A DNA stretch of 64,000 nucleotides. Source: Kalaharituber pfeilii (lineage: Eukaryota; Ascomycota; Pezizomycetes; Pezizales; Pezizaceae). The notes under the pieces were generated by a model, which was given only the letters and a program-made list of their open reading frames with translations, was not told the DNA's origin and made no database searches. A program made the translations under genes and the position numbers. Location: positions 248,001-312,000 of the forward strand of contig WHUZ01000065.1 of the NCBI GenBank assembly GCA_015179045.1, in the 5' to 3' direction. The first letter of the stretch is position 1. The number at the start of each line of letters is the position of its first letter. Below are positions 1 to 9,327 of this stretch, piece by piece.

Positions 1-318
1 CTCCGCATCTGATACTAACGAATTAGGTCTCCTCTCCTGGAACTCTATTTTTTGGGGCGACGAGGAGAGGGGGGGGGTTGAACCTTTGGCATTCCGCTGT
101 CCTGCGGGGCCAGGAGCATTCACCTGCTCTTCTTTACCCACTTTTCCTTGTACATTCTGAGGAGATTGTTGAACATGCGCAGGCGAAATCTGATCCCCAT
201 CACCACGACTTGGGGAGCGACTTCGGTCGTCTCGCCTGAATGGCTTCAGGAACCAATCCCTTTTTCTTTGCTTGGGGACCGATGCTTGTGTGATGATTTC
301 TTTCTTCTTTCCGACCAT
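1..318 (-). CDS. Hypothetical protein, N-terminal 106 codons, runs off the window
   Basis: Read on the minus strand, an ATG at 318-316 opens a frame that has no stop down to base 1 (exactly 106 codons). The peptide begins MVGKKKEIITQAS and continues with a basic stretch (WFLKPFRRDDRSRSPSRGD), then a Ser/Pro/Gln/Gly-rich, probably disordered segment. I recognise no catalytic motif. Basic, RS/SP-containing N-termini of this style precede NACHT/ankyrin (STAND) modules in many fungal proteins, but that domain would lie outside the window, so the link is only inference. A long uninterrupted frame and an ATG at its start support a real gene; codon use looks normal. It could also be a short unspliced exon of something else. 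Confidence 0.45.
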   Translation of the reverse strand, partial: MVGKKKEIITQASVPKQRKRDWFLKPFRRDDRSRSPSRGDGDQISPAHVQQSPQNVQGKVGKEEQVNAPGPAGQRNAKGSTPPLSSSPQKIEFQERRPNSLVSDAE

Positions 319-3300
319 CGTTATTAGCTGCTGCAAGGTTATGGTGTATTCTGGATGAAGATTTTTCGCAAAATGTTACTTGTAAGTCAGTAGTGATTGT
401 TTGTGGGATTGCAACTATGATGCTGACGCTTGTCTCTTCGTGTGATGGCGATTCAGAGCCTCAGCACCGCAACTTTCATGCTAGGCTAACCTAGGATGTC
501 AATCTTCACAGTTTAATACTGTTCTACTACATGAGTACGTGACCTCGTCCTCTACTGGGTTTTTCTGAAACATACTGCAGGATACACCAGCTGTGCGGCT
601 TGGCGCACAGTTTGTAATTTAGCATAATATTTCAGCCCGAGTGGCCCAAATAGTTAACGATCGCTTGTACGTAGAGTATCAGCGAAGTAATAGATCCATT
701 TTAAATCCAAAAAGTCCAGGTATGATTACACACGCAGGTGCCTAGGCTTCAATGCTCGGGGGTGTGGTTGGTTAGTACAGGCTAGGAGCTGAGAGCGGGG
801 TTATTCACTTCCTCGGCCGGTTTAGTGCCGCAAGCATCGATGCTAAGTGCAGGAGATTTGAAAGCAATAGTTTTGTTGCACGGCCTCAGTGCAAGGCAAA
901 TACACAATTCTCGGAACTCCCGCAAAAGACACCTTTATTACTTGGGCAACGGCGGGAATATTTGTGAATAGCGAGGTAGAGCCCAATCGAATACAGGAAT
1001 TCATCCGCAACTCATGGAATACTATATGCAGTGTACATAGATATTCTTTCGATTCTCGTGGCTCCAGGTCGAGGACATCTGCAACAGGCTGTGATCACAA
1101 AGGGACCTTCTATTCCATAAGTATCTAGGTCCCCGTATAAAGGTCCATCTGTGAACAATAATGCTTCCAGAATTTTCTCCAGTAAAGGTATAGTACCAGT
1201 CCTAATTCACATAGGTGTGTCAAGTCAGTGCGCTATTACAGTACATTTCACAATCCGTTGCTCCTAGGATCTACCATACATTGTTATTGCTTGACAAAGC
1301 CAGGATACTGTACCAATGATTGTAGGGTAAACTGGGTGCATGTAGGTTCGCTAAATGTTACGATCAGCCGATCGGAGGAATTGAAAGCGAGCAGAACTCA
1401 AGCTCGCTGCAGCTGTCAGTATAGACAATTTAGTGAAACTCACTGCGGCGAAACTCCACTTCATGAAGGCCTACACTTTGAGCTCGCATATTCACTGTGC
1501 TCAGCAAATGTACGGGATTGAGTGAGAAGGATCTGAATCTTGCATCCAAGAAGCGACACTGAACGCTTCCGAATTGCTTGAATTTGGACCGAAGGCACAA
1601 GTCATTTTGGGCACATTCTCACACGCCTTTTGCAGTCTTCGACCAATTACTTTTGCATGAGCAAATGTCAATTATTGTGACCAACACCAACAGGTGCGGA
1701 GGTAGTTTGCATGCGAAAAGGTGGAAGTCAGTGACAATACGAGAAATGCAGAAATATCTTGCATCAAGCATTTTAATGGGTATCCTCAGCTCGCAAAACT
1801 GGCTACAAATGCCACACCCGTAAAATTTCCTTTGTAGTACAATTCCTTGCTTCCCGTTATGTCATAGCTCTCAGATTTATTCATTAGACTATTGACTCCG
1901 GGGCTCATGCCAATTGACTCCTGCGTTGCGCACTGCGAAGGCTGGCGGAAGGAAAATTCCAAGATGTGGGGCTGCACGGCTGAAAAGACGCTTGGAAGCT
2001 GGATTACGAGAGTATCCGCATCGTTGTTTTTGCTTTATTTGCTCCTGACAAATTAACTATCAAGTGATGTGTTGCCCTCTCGAGCCCAATGCACTGAAAC
2101 AGCCCCATAGCCATTGTAGAAAATCTTATGAAAGGGTGGCGCAGCGTTGAAGTGCCACACTCCTGAAAATTATTTCTGCTGCTCGATTTGCACAAGACCG
2201 AAAAAGTTGTATTTTTTTGTTTTTCTTTGGCTAGTACTGCGCACCTTCCTCTAAATGTCTGTCTGCCAAAGCAGCCATCACTACAGTAGGGAATTGTCAA
2301 CTCCTTGTCAAAGTGGTCTGCATCATAAACGCATTCCCTAGATTCGCAGCTGGCACATCGACATGCATCCAGCTGAGCAACGCATGTGTGCGGCTGAAGT
2401 CCTTGGTGGCCCGCATCTGAGATAGGTAAATTGAACTAAATTGCTTGAATTGTATTTGTGGAATAAATTACTGTCTCTCTTACAGTCGGGAAGTACAGGC
2501 ATAGTTTATATTTTCTAGAAGGAAACACAAAGTGGGGATGGTGCCGAGGCTGCAGTTGGCTGTGAGTGCCGCTAACACGAGGTATTTATGTCGAAAAGCT
2601 TAGAACTGACGATTATCCCCTATTATAGCGACCTTCCTTCGACCTTTTTGACATCTCTACGTAGTCAGGCTCCTGGCGGAGTCCAACCATTTTCCTGAAA
2701 CTCGGCTTAGTCAGCGTCTCGATAGGAGACTAATCTCTGCACTCAATAAACTAGTGTCACCATTCATCTCCAGTCTTGTGGTTTCCGAGAGGCTTAGTCC
2801 GTTCGCAAGAAAAAGAATCCTATTATTGCCTTCATCGAAGCATAAACAAAAATGAGAATAAAAAACGGGAACCAAAATATGTTATACCAGAATGTAATCA
2901 TGTGTAACCGGAATTGCAGTCAATCTTTCAAAAAGCTGCCGGCAACCCCACTTCCCCAACTTGGACTCAAACAGGGTCCCTCACTACTATCCTTGTTCTC
3001 CATCACGGGGACAACAGCACCCCACTTCGAACTAAGGCGCAAGGTTTGGTTCGGAAATCAGGCAACATCCACCTCCTTTTTGTTACGGGTTGCAACCGAC
3101 CGTTTGCAAACCGTTGCACCAAAAGGTAGAACGACCGGTACCACCCGGTAGTGCGGTCGGTATATATAGGAGTATCCGTACGGGCCGGTCAGCGACTCGC
3201 TTATGTTTGCGCACGTGGTCAAGGATCTTGGCTCCCTTAGACGTCCACACGTACTAGTAATCAGCTTCCCTCTGCCACCATGGCACGCCAAGCGGTGACA

Positions 3301-4080
3301 CTTTTGAACCTGACCCGGCTGCCCTCACCTCTGACAGCCTCTTCCACTGTCGCCCCCACAACAAATTCCATCATCTAATCCTGCATCTAGTCTCTGATCG
3401 CCCCCCCACCCCCGCTTCTCCCATTCCCGCCTTCCATTGCCCTTATTACATGAGGCAGTCCCTCCGACATTCTTTCCCAAGCTGCCTTCGACAGCCTCTC
3501 CCACCGTTTCTCCCGTCGCTCTGCTGTAGCTTTTCCCACATCCGACAGCCTCTCAGACAACACTCACATCACCTCCCATATAACTCTTCCCACTCCCTAG
3601 CCTGTCCGACACCCTATTACTTCTCGCTCCTCCGCCGCCGCCAGCGTTATCCTGTCGCTTCTCTTTGCTGTCCCCTCGCCTACCCCACTGTCCCATCGGA
3701 TTGCGACAGTATGTAGCAGTACTGACAGGATCACAATAGCAACAGCATCTTATGGGAATGAAAGACACTCCCTCCGTCTCCTAACGCCCACTATCCCACT
3801 TCCGCCTCTCTTGCCGCCTATACCATGTCTCCCTATACCACTCCTTCCACCTCTCCTCCACCTGCCTCTCCGCTTGTCGCACCTCCGCTTCTCAAATACG
3901 TAGCTGCCTTTCCAATCAGTGCCGCCGCCCTTCGCTTAGGGGTAACGCGCATTCCTCCTTAGTAGTCGACTGCTCCTGTGGTTCTCATTTCGATAGTTTA
4001 TTCTTTCTGCATTTCCTTATACTTATTATTTATACCCATCGTGTCCTTACTATGAGTACAAGAGAGTTACGGACATGATA
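319..4080. other. Intergenic, no supportable gene
   Basis: Short ORFs of 60-100 codons occur on both strands but overlap each other, lack recognisable domains and show no consistent splice structure. The stretch from about 3300 to 3900 is pyrimidine-rich, with loosely repeated words such as GACAGCCTCTCCCAC, and gives spurious Ser/Pro/Leu-rich ORFs. I see no promoter or RNA gene I would defend. Confidence 0.5.
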
Positions 4081-4560
4081 TCGTGGCTTCAGATGGACTA
4101 GGTCTATAACATGATTGGCTGCTGATTTCAAATCCAAATGTGCTATCTCCTCATGTAAATAAAACTAAGCAATTGGTGGGTATACCAGGGATTGTGGGTA
4201 TACGGGGGTTGTGCATATAGGGAAGTTTCGCATACACAGTGGGGATCGAGAGGACCAGGTCCAAAATCACTGGCACAAGAAAGCCTGACTGGATTGGGAT
4301 GTTGATTACGAAACAACAGGAGGTGTATCAACCAGCAGCCGGTGGATAGTATGAGTTATTGGTTGGTGTCACAAGGGATTCAATTGTGGGCATGAGGGGG
4401 TCCAGAAGGACCAAGTATATAATATGGCGGCGGACAAAAGCCTAGCTGAGTGGGGCTGCCAATTCCAAAGCAAGATGAGGGTATACTTCTCATACTCCCA
4501 GTGACCAGAGGCTACCCAGGGTTATTGTCAGATACTTTGGTGCATGAGGTTCGGTGCACT
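4081..4560. repeat. Degenerate tandem repeat, same family as 12330-12660
   Basis: At least three diverged units can be seen, anchored near 4095 (GACTAGGTCTATAACATG), 4255 (GGACCAGGTCCAAAATCACT) and 4405 (GGACCAAGTATATAATATGG). Each is followed about 35 bases on by a version of 'gctgctgattccaaagcaag'. Spacing is about 150-160 bp. The same two words recur in the same order near 12340, 12445 and 12600. No ORF follows the repeat phase, so it is not read as coding. Confidence 0.5.
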
Positions 4561-6033
4561 TGTGCTGATGTTATAATTTTCCTATCCTATCCTTCTTTTT
4601 CTTCTACTTCTTCTTCTTCTACTTCTTTTCCTTTCTTCATCCGTTTCTTCTCACTACTATCATTGTCCATTGCTATTTCAATATCAAATCATCCTTGCCT
4701 TGTTTGAGTATGTTCCTACAATTCGGTGACGACAGAGCAGTTTCAAATATCACTGATGCTAAGAGAGTTGTTTGACTGCACATTCCGCTTTGCCATGCCT
4801 ACTTCGTAGCTAGGTCAGGGTGTGGGGGAGGTAAAGGCAAAAGAAGGGAAAAAGAAAAGAAAAGAAAATGGGAAGCGTGAGAGTGGGCTTACTATAGGAG
4901 GTGGGAATGGGGGGAGAGGATTGGCTGTAGTAAGGTACTTGTGAAAATAAAAATTAGGAGCATTTAGATTTGAAGCATCGGAGATAGTCACGTCGGACAT
5001 AAGTCCTCAAATATGAAATTGGGACTTTCACAATTGGGGTTTTCGATGCAAAATCATTTTCGTGACCCACCAATTGCATCAATTTGAGCAAACTGAAGAG
5101 TCGAATATGAAGGCAGACATAATGGCGAATGGCATATAGCTTATTGATGTAAAGTAACTCATTACTCTCGTAACACTTACTATCAGCAGACCTTGCACAA
5201 ATATAATATTGAAAGGGTCTGATTTACAAAACTGGACCCCACCCATCATAGGTAAGGGATATTTCATAAAATCTTTTCTTCCGGTAGATGTAGAAATCAC
5301 CAAAAATCCAAACTCATTTCAGTTTTCAATTATTTTTGATCATTCCCCACACAACCTTGTCTTTTTCCGACTTTGTTTTTCCCAACGATTGAAGGTTTTT
5401 CCGGAAGATAATGTCCCTGTGGCGCCAGTCGACTATACCTAATTTGGACCTGAGCCAAGAGACCATGCATCTATGTTCCAGTAAACATAAGTTCCACATG
5501 CTGCATATTGCATATTAAGGTAGTACCATAAATCTGAATCGGGCTTTTTTTGTTTTTGAAAAGTGGGTCTTCAATTCTTGGGCACAATTCAATGACAGGA
5601 ATACAGAAAAGGGCGCGAAAAAAAAAAAAGAAAAATTTCAATGCCGATGTAATAGTAGTTCCATTCACAGTGTAATCTCTCGAAATGTTAGACACCTCCT
5701 TCTAGAAAGAAAATCTCCTCCCAAAAGGTCAGATCATGATCATTCGGATTATGTATAGAGGCACTAGATGCACGCAGCAACCTATTCCGCGCCTTAGTTA
5801 TAGGGGTATCTGGTGATAAACTAATACCAAGGTAAGTCAGAGTTATACTGAGATTCAGCTCTAGAATCAATTCCTAAGCCTTTAAGCTTTGTAACAGATG
5901 CGGGAAAAGTCATAGATAATGCAGGAACAGTGAGAAGTGGCTGATGCCTCATAAGGAGCGGAGTGGGAATTATGTAGATGGTTGCGATTTTACTATATGC
6001 TTGCCTTGTAGCATCGTGGGTCAAACCCTGGAG
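4561..6033. other. Intergenic, no supportable gene
   Basis: AT-rich sequence with homopolymer runs (for example the A-run near 5621-5632) and only short overlapping ORFs on both strands. None has recognisable domains or splice signals in a consistent frame. Confidence 0.45.
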
Positions 6034-6079
6034 CCTTGCCATAGCGAGTAGCGATAAACGAGGTTACTTGAGGGAGAAA
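6034..6079 (+). mobile_element. Micro-retroposon, tail family B (old copy)
   Basis: The segment reads gccttgccatagcgagtagc, continues with a version of CGGGGTTACGTGA, and ends in an A-rich tail (A-run 6077-6085). It matches the insertions at 14284, 25784 (complement) and 39218 (complement). No target duplication is visible, so this is probably an older insertion. Confidence 0.45.
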
Positions 6080-6228
6080 AAAAAAGGTGAGTATGGGTGT
6101 GGACATGGGTAGTAGATTAGCGGCCGCTTTAGATACATATAGCTAGCGTCAGCTATCCCTACGTACTAGTACATCCAGTCAGAAGGACAGAGACATTGCT
6201 ATTATTTTACAAAATATGATAGCGTCCA

Positions 6229-6325
6229 CATACAAGGGACCACTTGTGACCGAAATTATGGACTTACATTTGACATACCCAACTACTTCTGATTAGACAA
6301 TAAACAATGTAGATATGTACTATTT
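6229..6325 (+). repeat. Dispersed repeat C, copy 1
   Basis: The block GGGACCACTTGTGACCGAAA, followed by TTATGGAC and then CTGATTAG...AATGTAGATATGTAC, matches the reverse complement of 43425-43545 over about 100 bases. Its first part also matches 28795-28870. This is probably the end of an uncharacterised transposon or MITE; no coding capacity is visible. Confidence 0.45.
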
Positions 6326-6734
6326 CACCTGCTCTACAATGCTTCATTATCCAAATTTAAAAATATTAAGGTAGAGGATTTAAAATTTGGACTTTATATG
6401 CAGCACCTTGAAAAAGTAACGTGCTAAACTTGCCTATGCATAGTTTGTAGAATTTGTACTAGTGTGAGAACAAAACTTACTATAAAGGATTGATTCACCT
6501 AATTCTTCTATGGTTTTTAGATACACATTCAGTAAACTCTTGTATACTATAATCAAGATTTTCACTAGTGTCACTGATAGCACTACAAAATCAAGAATTA
6601 TAATAAAAATGTAGTAATTACCAACAGACAATCCTGAATATCCTGAATATTAGACAGGCTTCACCGAATTATCAAATCGGATGAACTCCAGGCTTCACTT
6701 TCTATTTATCCAGTCGGAAAACTTCCAGTTTCAC
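6326..6734. other. Intergenic AT-rich stretch
   Basis: Nothing supportable is seen; the only ORF (about 65 codons, minus strand) is hydrophobic, AT-rich and unlike any family I know. Confidence 0.4.
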
Positions 6735-6851
6735 GCCAAGAGGAAAAATTTTATACTTATTAGATAGATATGTACAACCATCCCCATATGCCTCCATAGT
6801 TCATAAACTTCTTTGAAAAAAAACCCATTAATAGTAATATCAGAAACAGAA

Positions 6852-6974
6852 CGGGACCTCTCCGGGCAGGCCAGTCTGGCCTGCCCCGATGCAGGGGTAT
6901 CGACAGGGTTTAGAGACTAGCCTGCCAGGTTGCAGAGGTATCTACAGGGGACGGCACAGGTCTTCAGATTGCAT
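6852..6974 (+). repeat. Left TIR of the short MULE
   Basis: It starts CGGGACCTCTCCGGGCAGGC and ends AGATTGCAT. It is the reverse complement of 8406-8529 apart from one extra A in the right copy (TTTAGAGACTAG against TTTAGAAGACTAG). It contains an inner palindrome, GGCCAGTCTGGCC. Confidence 0.93.
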
Positions 6975-7062
6975 GCCAGGCTTATGCTTATCATTTATGC
7001 GTGAGAGGAGAGGTATGTTATTCAATTATCAAGCTATCTACATGCAAGGGAGATACAGAAGG

Positions 7063-8299
7063 TTAATATGGAGCAGTTGAGGGCACGTGTCGAGTCTGTA
7101 CTAGAATTACATCTTGCGTTTCCTGTGATAACTCATTGACTATGGTATCATTTCTGACCTGGGCCCGCTGATTAGCCTGACGTTCTGCAAGCTCCACACC
7201 AGTCAATGCCCGCTGCCTGGCTGGGCCTTTTGTTTTTTTCCACCTTAAAGAAGGTTCAGCAACAGCAGGTGCAAACTCTTGAGGAAGATTAGGTTGCCGC
7301 TCACGGAGAAACTGTTGTCTGAGCTGCGTTGCCATTCGCTGATGTAATTGCGCATAACGTTCTGAGTCTTCGGAGGATAGACTTTGCTGAAATGCTTGTT
7401 CATCTGCAAGTGACCCTAAGAGGAGATCACGGCCGGCATTAACTAGTGGGTCATAAAATGGCGGCGGTGGCGGCACCGGTGTTGGTATGGGTGCTAGGGC
7501 CGGTGTTGATGCTAGTGCTAGTGCGGGTACTGGTACTGGCGCTGGTGCTGGTGCGGGTACTGGTACTGGCGCTGGTGCTGGTGCGGGTACTGGTACTGGC
7601 GTTGGTGCTGGTGCTACTTGTGCGGGAGCTGGTGTTGATTCTGGTGAGCTTTCATCTTGAGTAAGATCAATAAATGCTGGCATAGTCCAAGTGCTGGCGG
7701 TTTCAATAGTAGAGCTCTCAATAAACCATCTTGGATGAAATAGAGTAGGTGGAATAAGAGAGTGATGTTGAAAGAAAGGCTGTAGTCGGTGAGCGCAAGG
7801 AAGAGCATAGCGAGTGACTAATTCACAGCTATTGCATATAGCATTGTGTTCTCCAACTCTTAAAGTACGGGCTTGTAACCATGCTGGCTCAACTAGAGAA
7901 AGTGCATAGTGTGTAATTTTGCCATGCACGAGACTATATCCTATTAGTACTAGTAAAAATATCAAGGATATGCATAGGATAACTTACTGGTGTATGGCGC
8001 TGGCGCACTGGGCCTACTGTAGCATCCATAGTATCTAACTTCCGTTTATCTTGCAACTTTCGATAGTTTCGTCTAGTGCCATGGTGCACACATGCCAGAC
8101 GTATAAGTCCAGTTTTCTCAGAGCCTCCGGTTTGGGTAACTGCAAATCCTTGAGAAAAAGCATAGTCCTGGAGCCGAGCCAGACAGTCTGCTGGATATGC
8201 AAACTGCTCGCCAGTCAGAGGAGCTTGCCGATGAAGTGGTGGCATGGATGCAATTGTAGCCTCCACAATTTGTGCAAGAGAAGGGTGAGCTGTAGCCAT
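7063..8299 (-). pseudogene. MULE transposase remnant: FAR1-like start fused to SWIM end
   Basis: From ATG 8299 the frame gives a FAR1-type DNA-binding region (FAVTQTGG...KTGLIRLACVHHGTRRNY...KRQ-like tail) up to a donor GTAAGT at about 7994. The downstream frame gives KITHYALSLVEPAW, then a SWIM zinc-binding motif CNSCELVTRYALPCAHRL, then a Pro/Ala/Val-rich low-complexity stretch coded by a 30-36 bp minisatellite (7470-7615), and a basic end, with the stop at 7063. The DDE domain normally found between FAR1 and SWIM is absent. The obvious acceptor (CTAATAG) leads to a stop; a later AG near 7885 would keep the frame. So it is a non-autonomous remnant, not a functional transposase. FAR1 and SWIM in MULEs is established knowledge. 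Confidence 0.75.
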
Positions 8300-8405
8300 A
8301 CTGCTGCGTGGATGATGGATTGGTAGAGGTATGAGTGAGATGTGAACGAAGAAGCAGACACTCCTATTGGTTTTATAGACGACATACATACACCTTGAGT
8401 CTAGT

Positions 8406-8529
8406 ATGCAATCTGAAGACCTGTGCCGTCCCCTGTAGATACCTCTGCAACCTGGCAGGCTAGTCTTCTAAACCCTGTCGATACCCCTGCATCGGGGCAG
8501 GCCAGACTGGCCTGCCCGGAGAGGTCCCG
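8406..8529 (-). repeat. Right TIR of the short MULE
   Basis: Inverted copy of 6852-6974, ending ...GAGGTCCCG directly against the second GAAACAGAA target duplication. Confidence 0.93.
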
Positions 8530-8538
8530 GAAACAGAA

Positions 8539-8986
8539 TTAAGAGCTTCAGGAATTATTAGTTGTAAAGTATCAAGATTATACTCACAATGATTGCTTGC
8601 ATAAGATTCTTTACTTTCACCATATACAAATGGTCCAAAAATGCCCTCTTCTACTGCAACTAGTTCTGAGGTTTCCGGTTCCATAGCTACTCTTCTTTTC
8701 GCTCCCCTAGCAGCAACGGCAAAGCAAGGTAGCTTTACTTTTCTTTTTCTGAGGTGTGTCTATACCTATTACTATATGCAGCTGGCATGGCAGCACTGAT
8801 TTCACAGGCATATAGGAGTGATGTGGACATTGTCATCAATTTGAAACATACGTACGTGTGAAGCGAGCCAATATGGCGCGAGACAATGCGAGGCGATATG
8901 AGGTGAGGCAGTAGGATGCGAGAATCTATGAGCTGAAGCAATACCAGTGGGTAGAAGAAGTGAGGCTGCATGAGAAGAATCGATCA

Positions 8987-9017
<31 letters not shown>

Positions 9018-9327
9018 CCCAATACTTCCAATCTATCCTTGCATGGATCTGAGCATGGGCTGTACGGAGTATGTATAGTACTACGGAGGTGTGGCAGAAA
9101 AGTAATTTCCACCTTCCGTTTTCGGAAAAGCGTAACTTGGCGCATATGCAACATATTATGCATAAAATACAATGCATATGTGCATATGCGGTATATGATG
9201 CATATGACGCATGCGCACGCATATTATATACAGTTAGTATATTTATTGACAGACGCAATGAGTTTGAGTTTGACCTGCTGACTATAAGTTGTATTGAAGG
9301 ATTTGAATTCAGTGAAATATAGTAGAT
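8539..9327. other. Intergenic, with poly-T tract and GCATAT-rich block
   Basis: There is a T-run at 8991-9017 and a cluster of GCATATG/ATGCATAT-like palindromes at 9136-9235. The left part still contains the DDE relic (to about 8693). Overlapping ORFs on both strands of the palindromic block are artefacts of the repeated words. Confidence 0.45.

Larger units (their letters stand above)
6852..8529 (-). mobile_element. MULE (Mutator-like) deletion derivative, 1678 bp
   Basis: The element is bounded by TIRs at 6852-6974 and 8406-8529 that differ by a single-base indel. It is flanked by perfect 9-bp direct repeats, GAAACAGAA, at 6843-6851 and 8530-8538. A 9-bp target duplication is the Mutator signature. 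The interior encodes, on the minus strand, a FAR1-like N-terminus joined to a SWIM-type C-terminus; the catalytic middle is missing. The near-identity of the TIRs and the intact duplication suggest recent movement, presumably using transposase supplied from another copy. Confidence 0.9.
6735..8693 (-). pseudogene. Relic of a fungal DDE transposon, split by the MULE
   Basis: Minus-strand sequence to the right of the MULE reads CEYNLDTLQLIIPEALNSVS (about 8608-8533). Across the MULE, after removing one copy of the 9-bp target duplication, the frame continues on the left as SDITINGFFFKEVYELWRHM. This resembles the C-terminal part of a fungal DDE endonuclease family (motif family ENC-YTL-L---PEAL-SV). 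The upstream catalytic part is not present, so it is a fragment. The ORF fragment at 29073-29270 seems to be the N-terminal piece of a similar element. The family assignment is from memory and moderate. Confidence 0.4.

Noticed and set aside
889..2300. Several 80-100 codon ORFs
   Set aside because: Overlapping on both strands, no domains, no conservation with anything else in the window.
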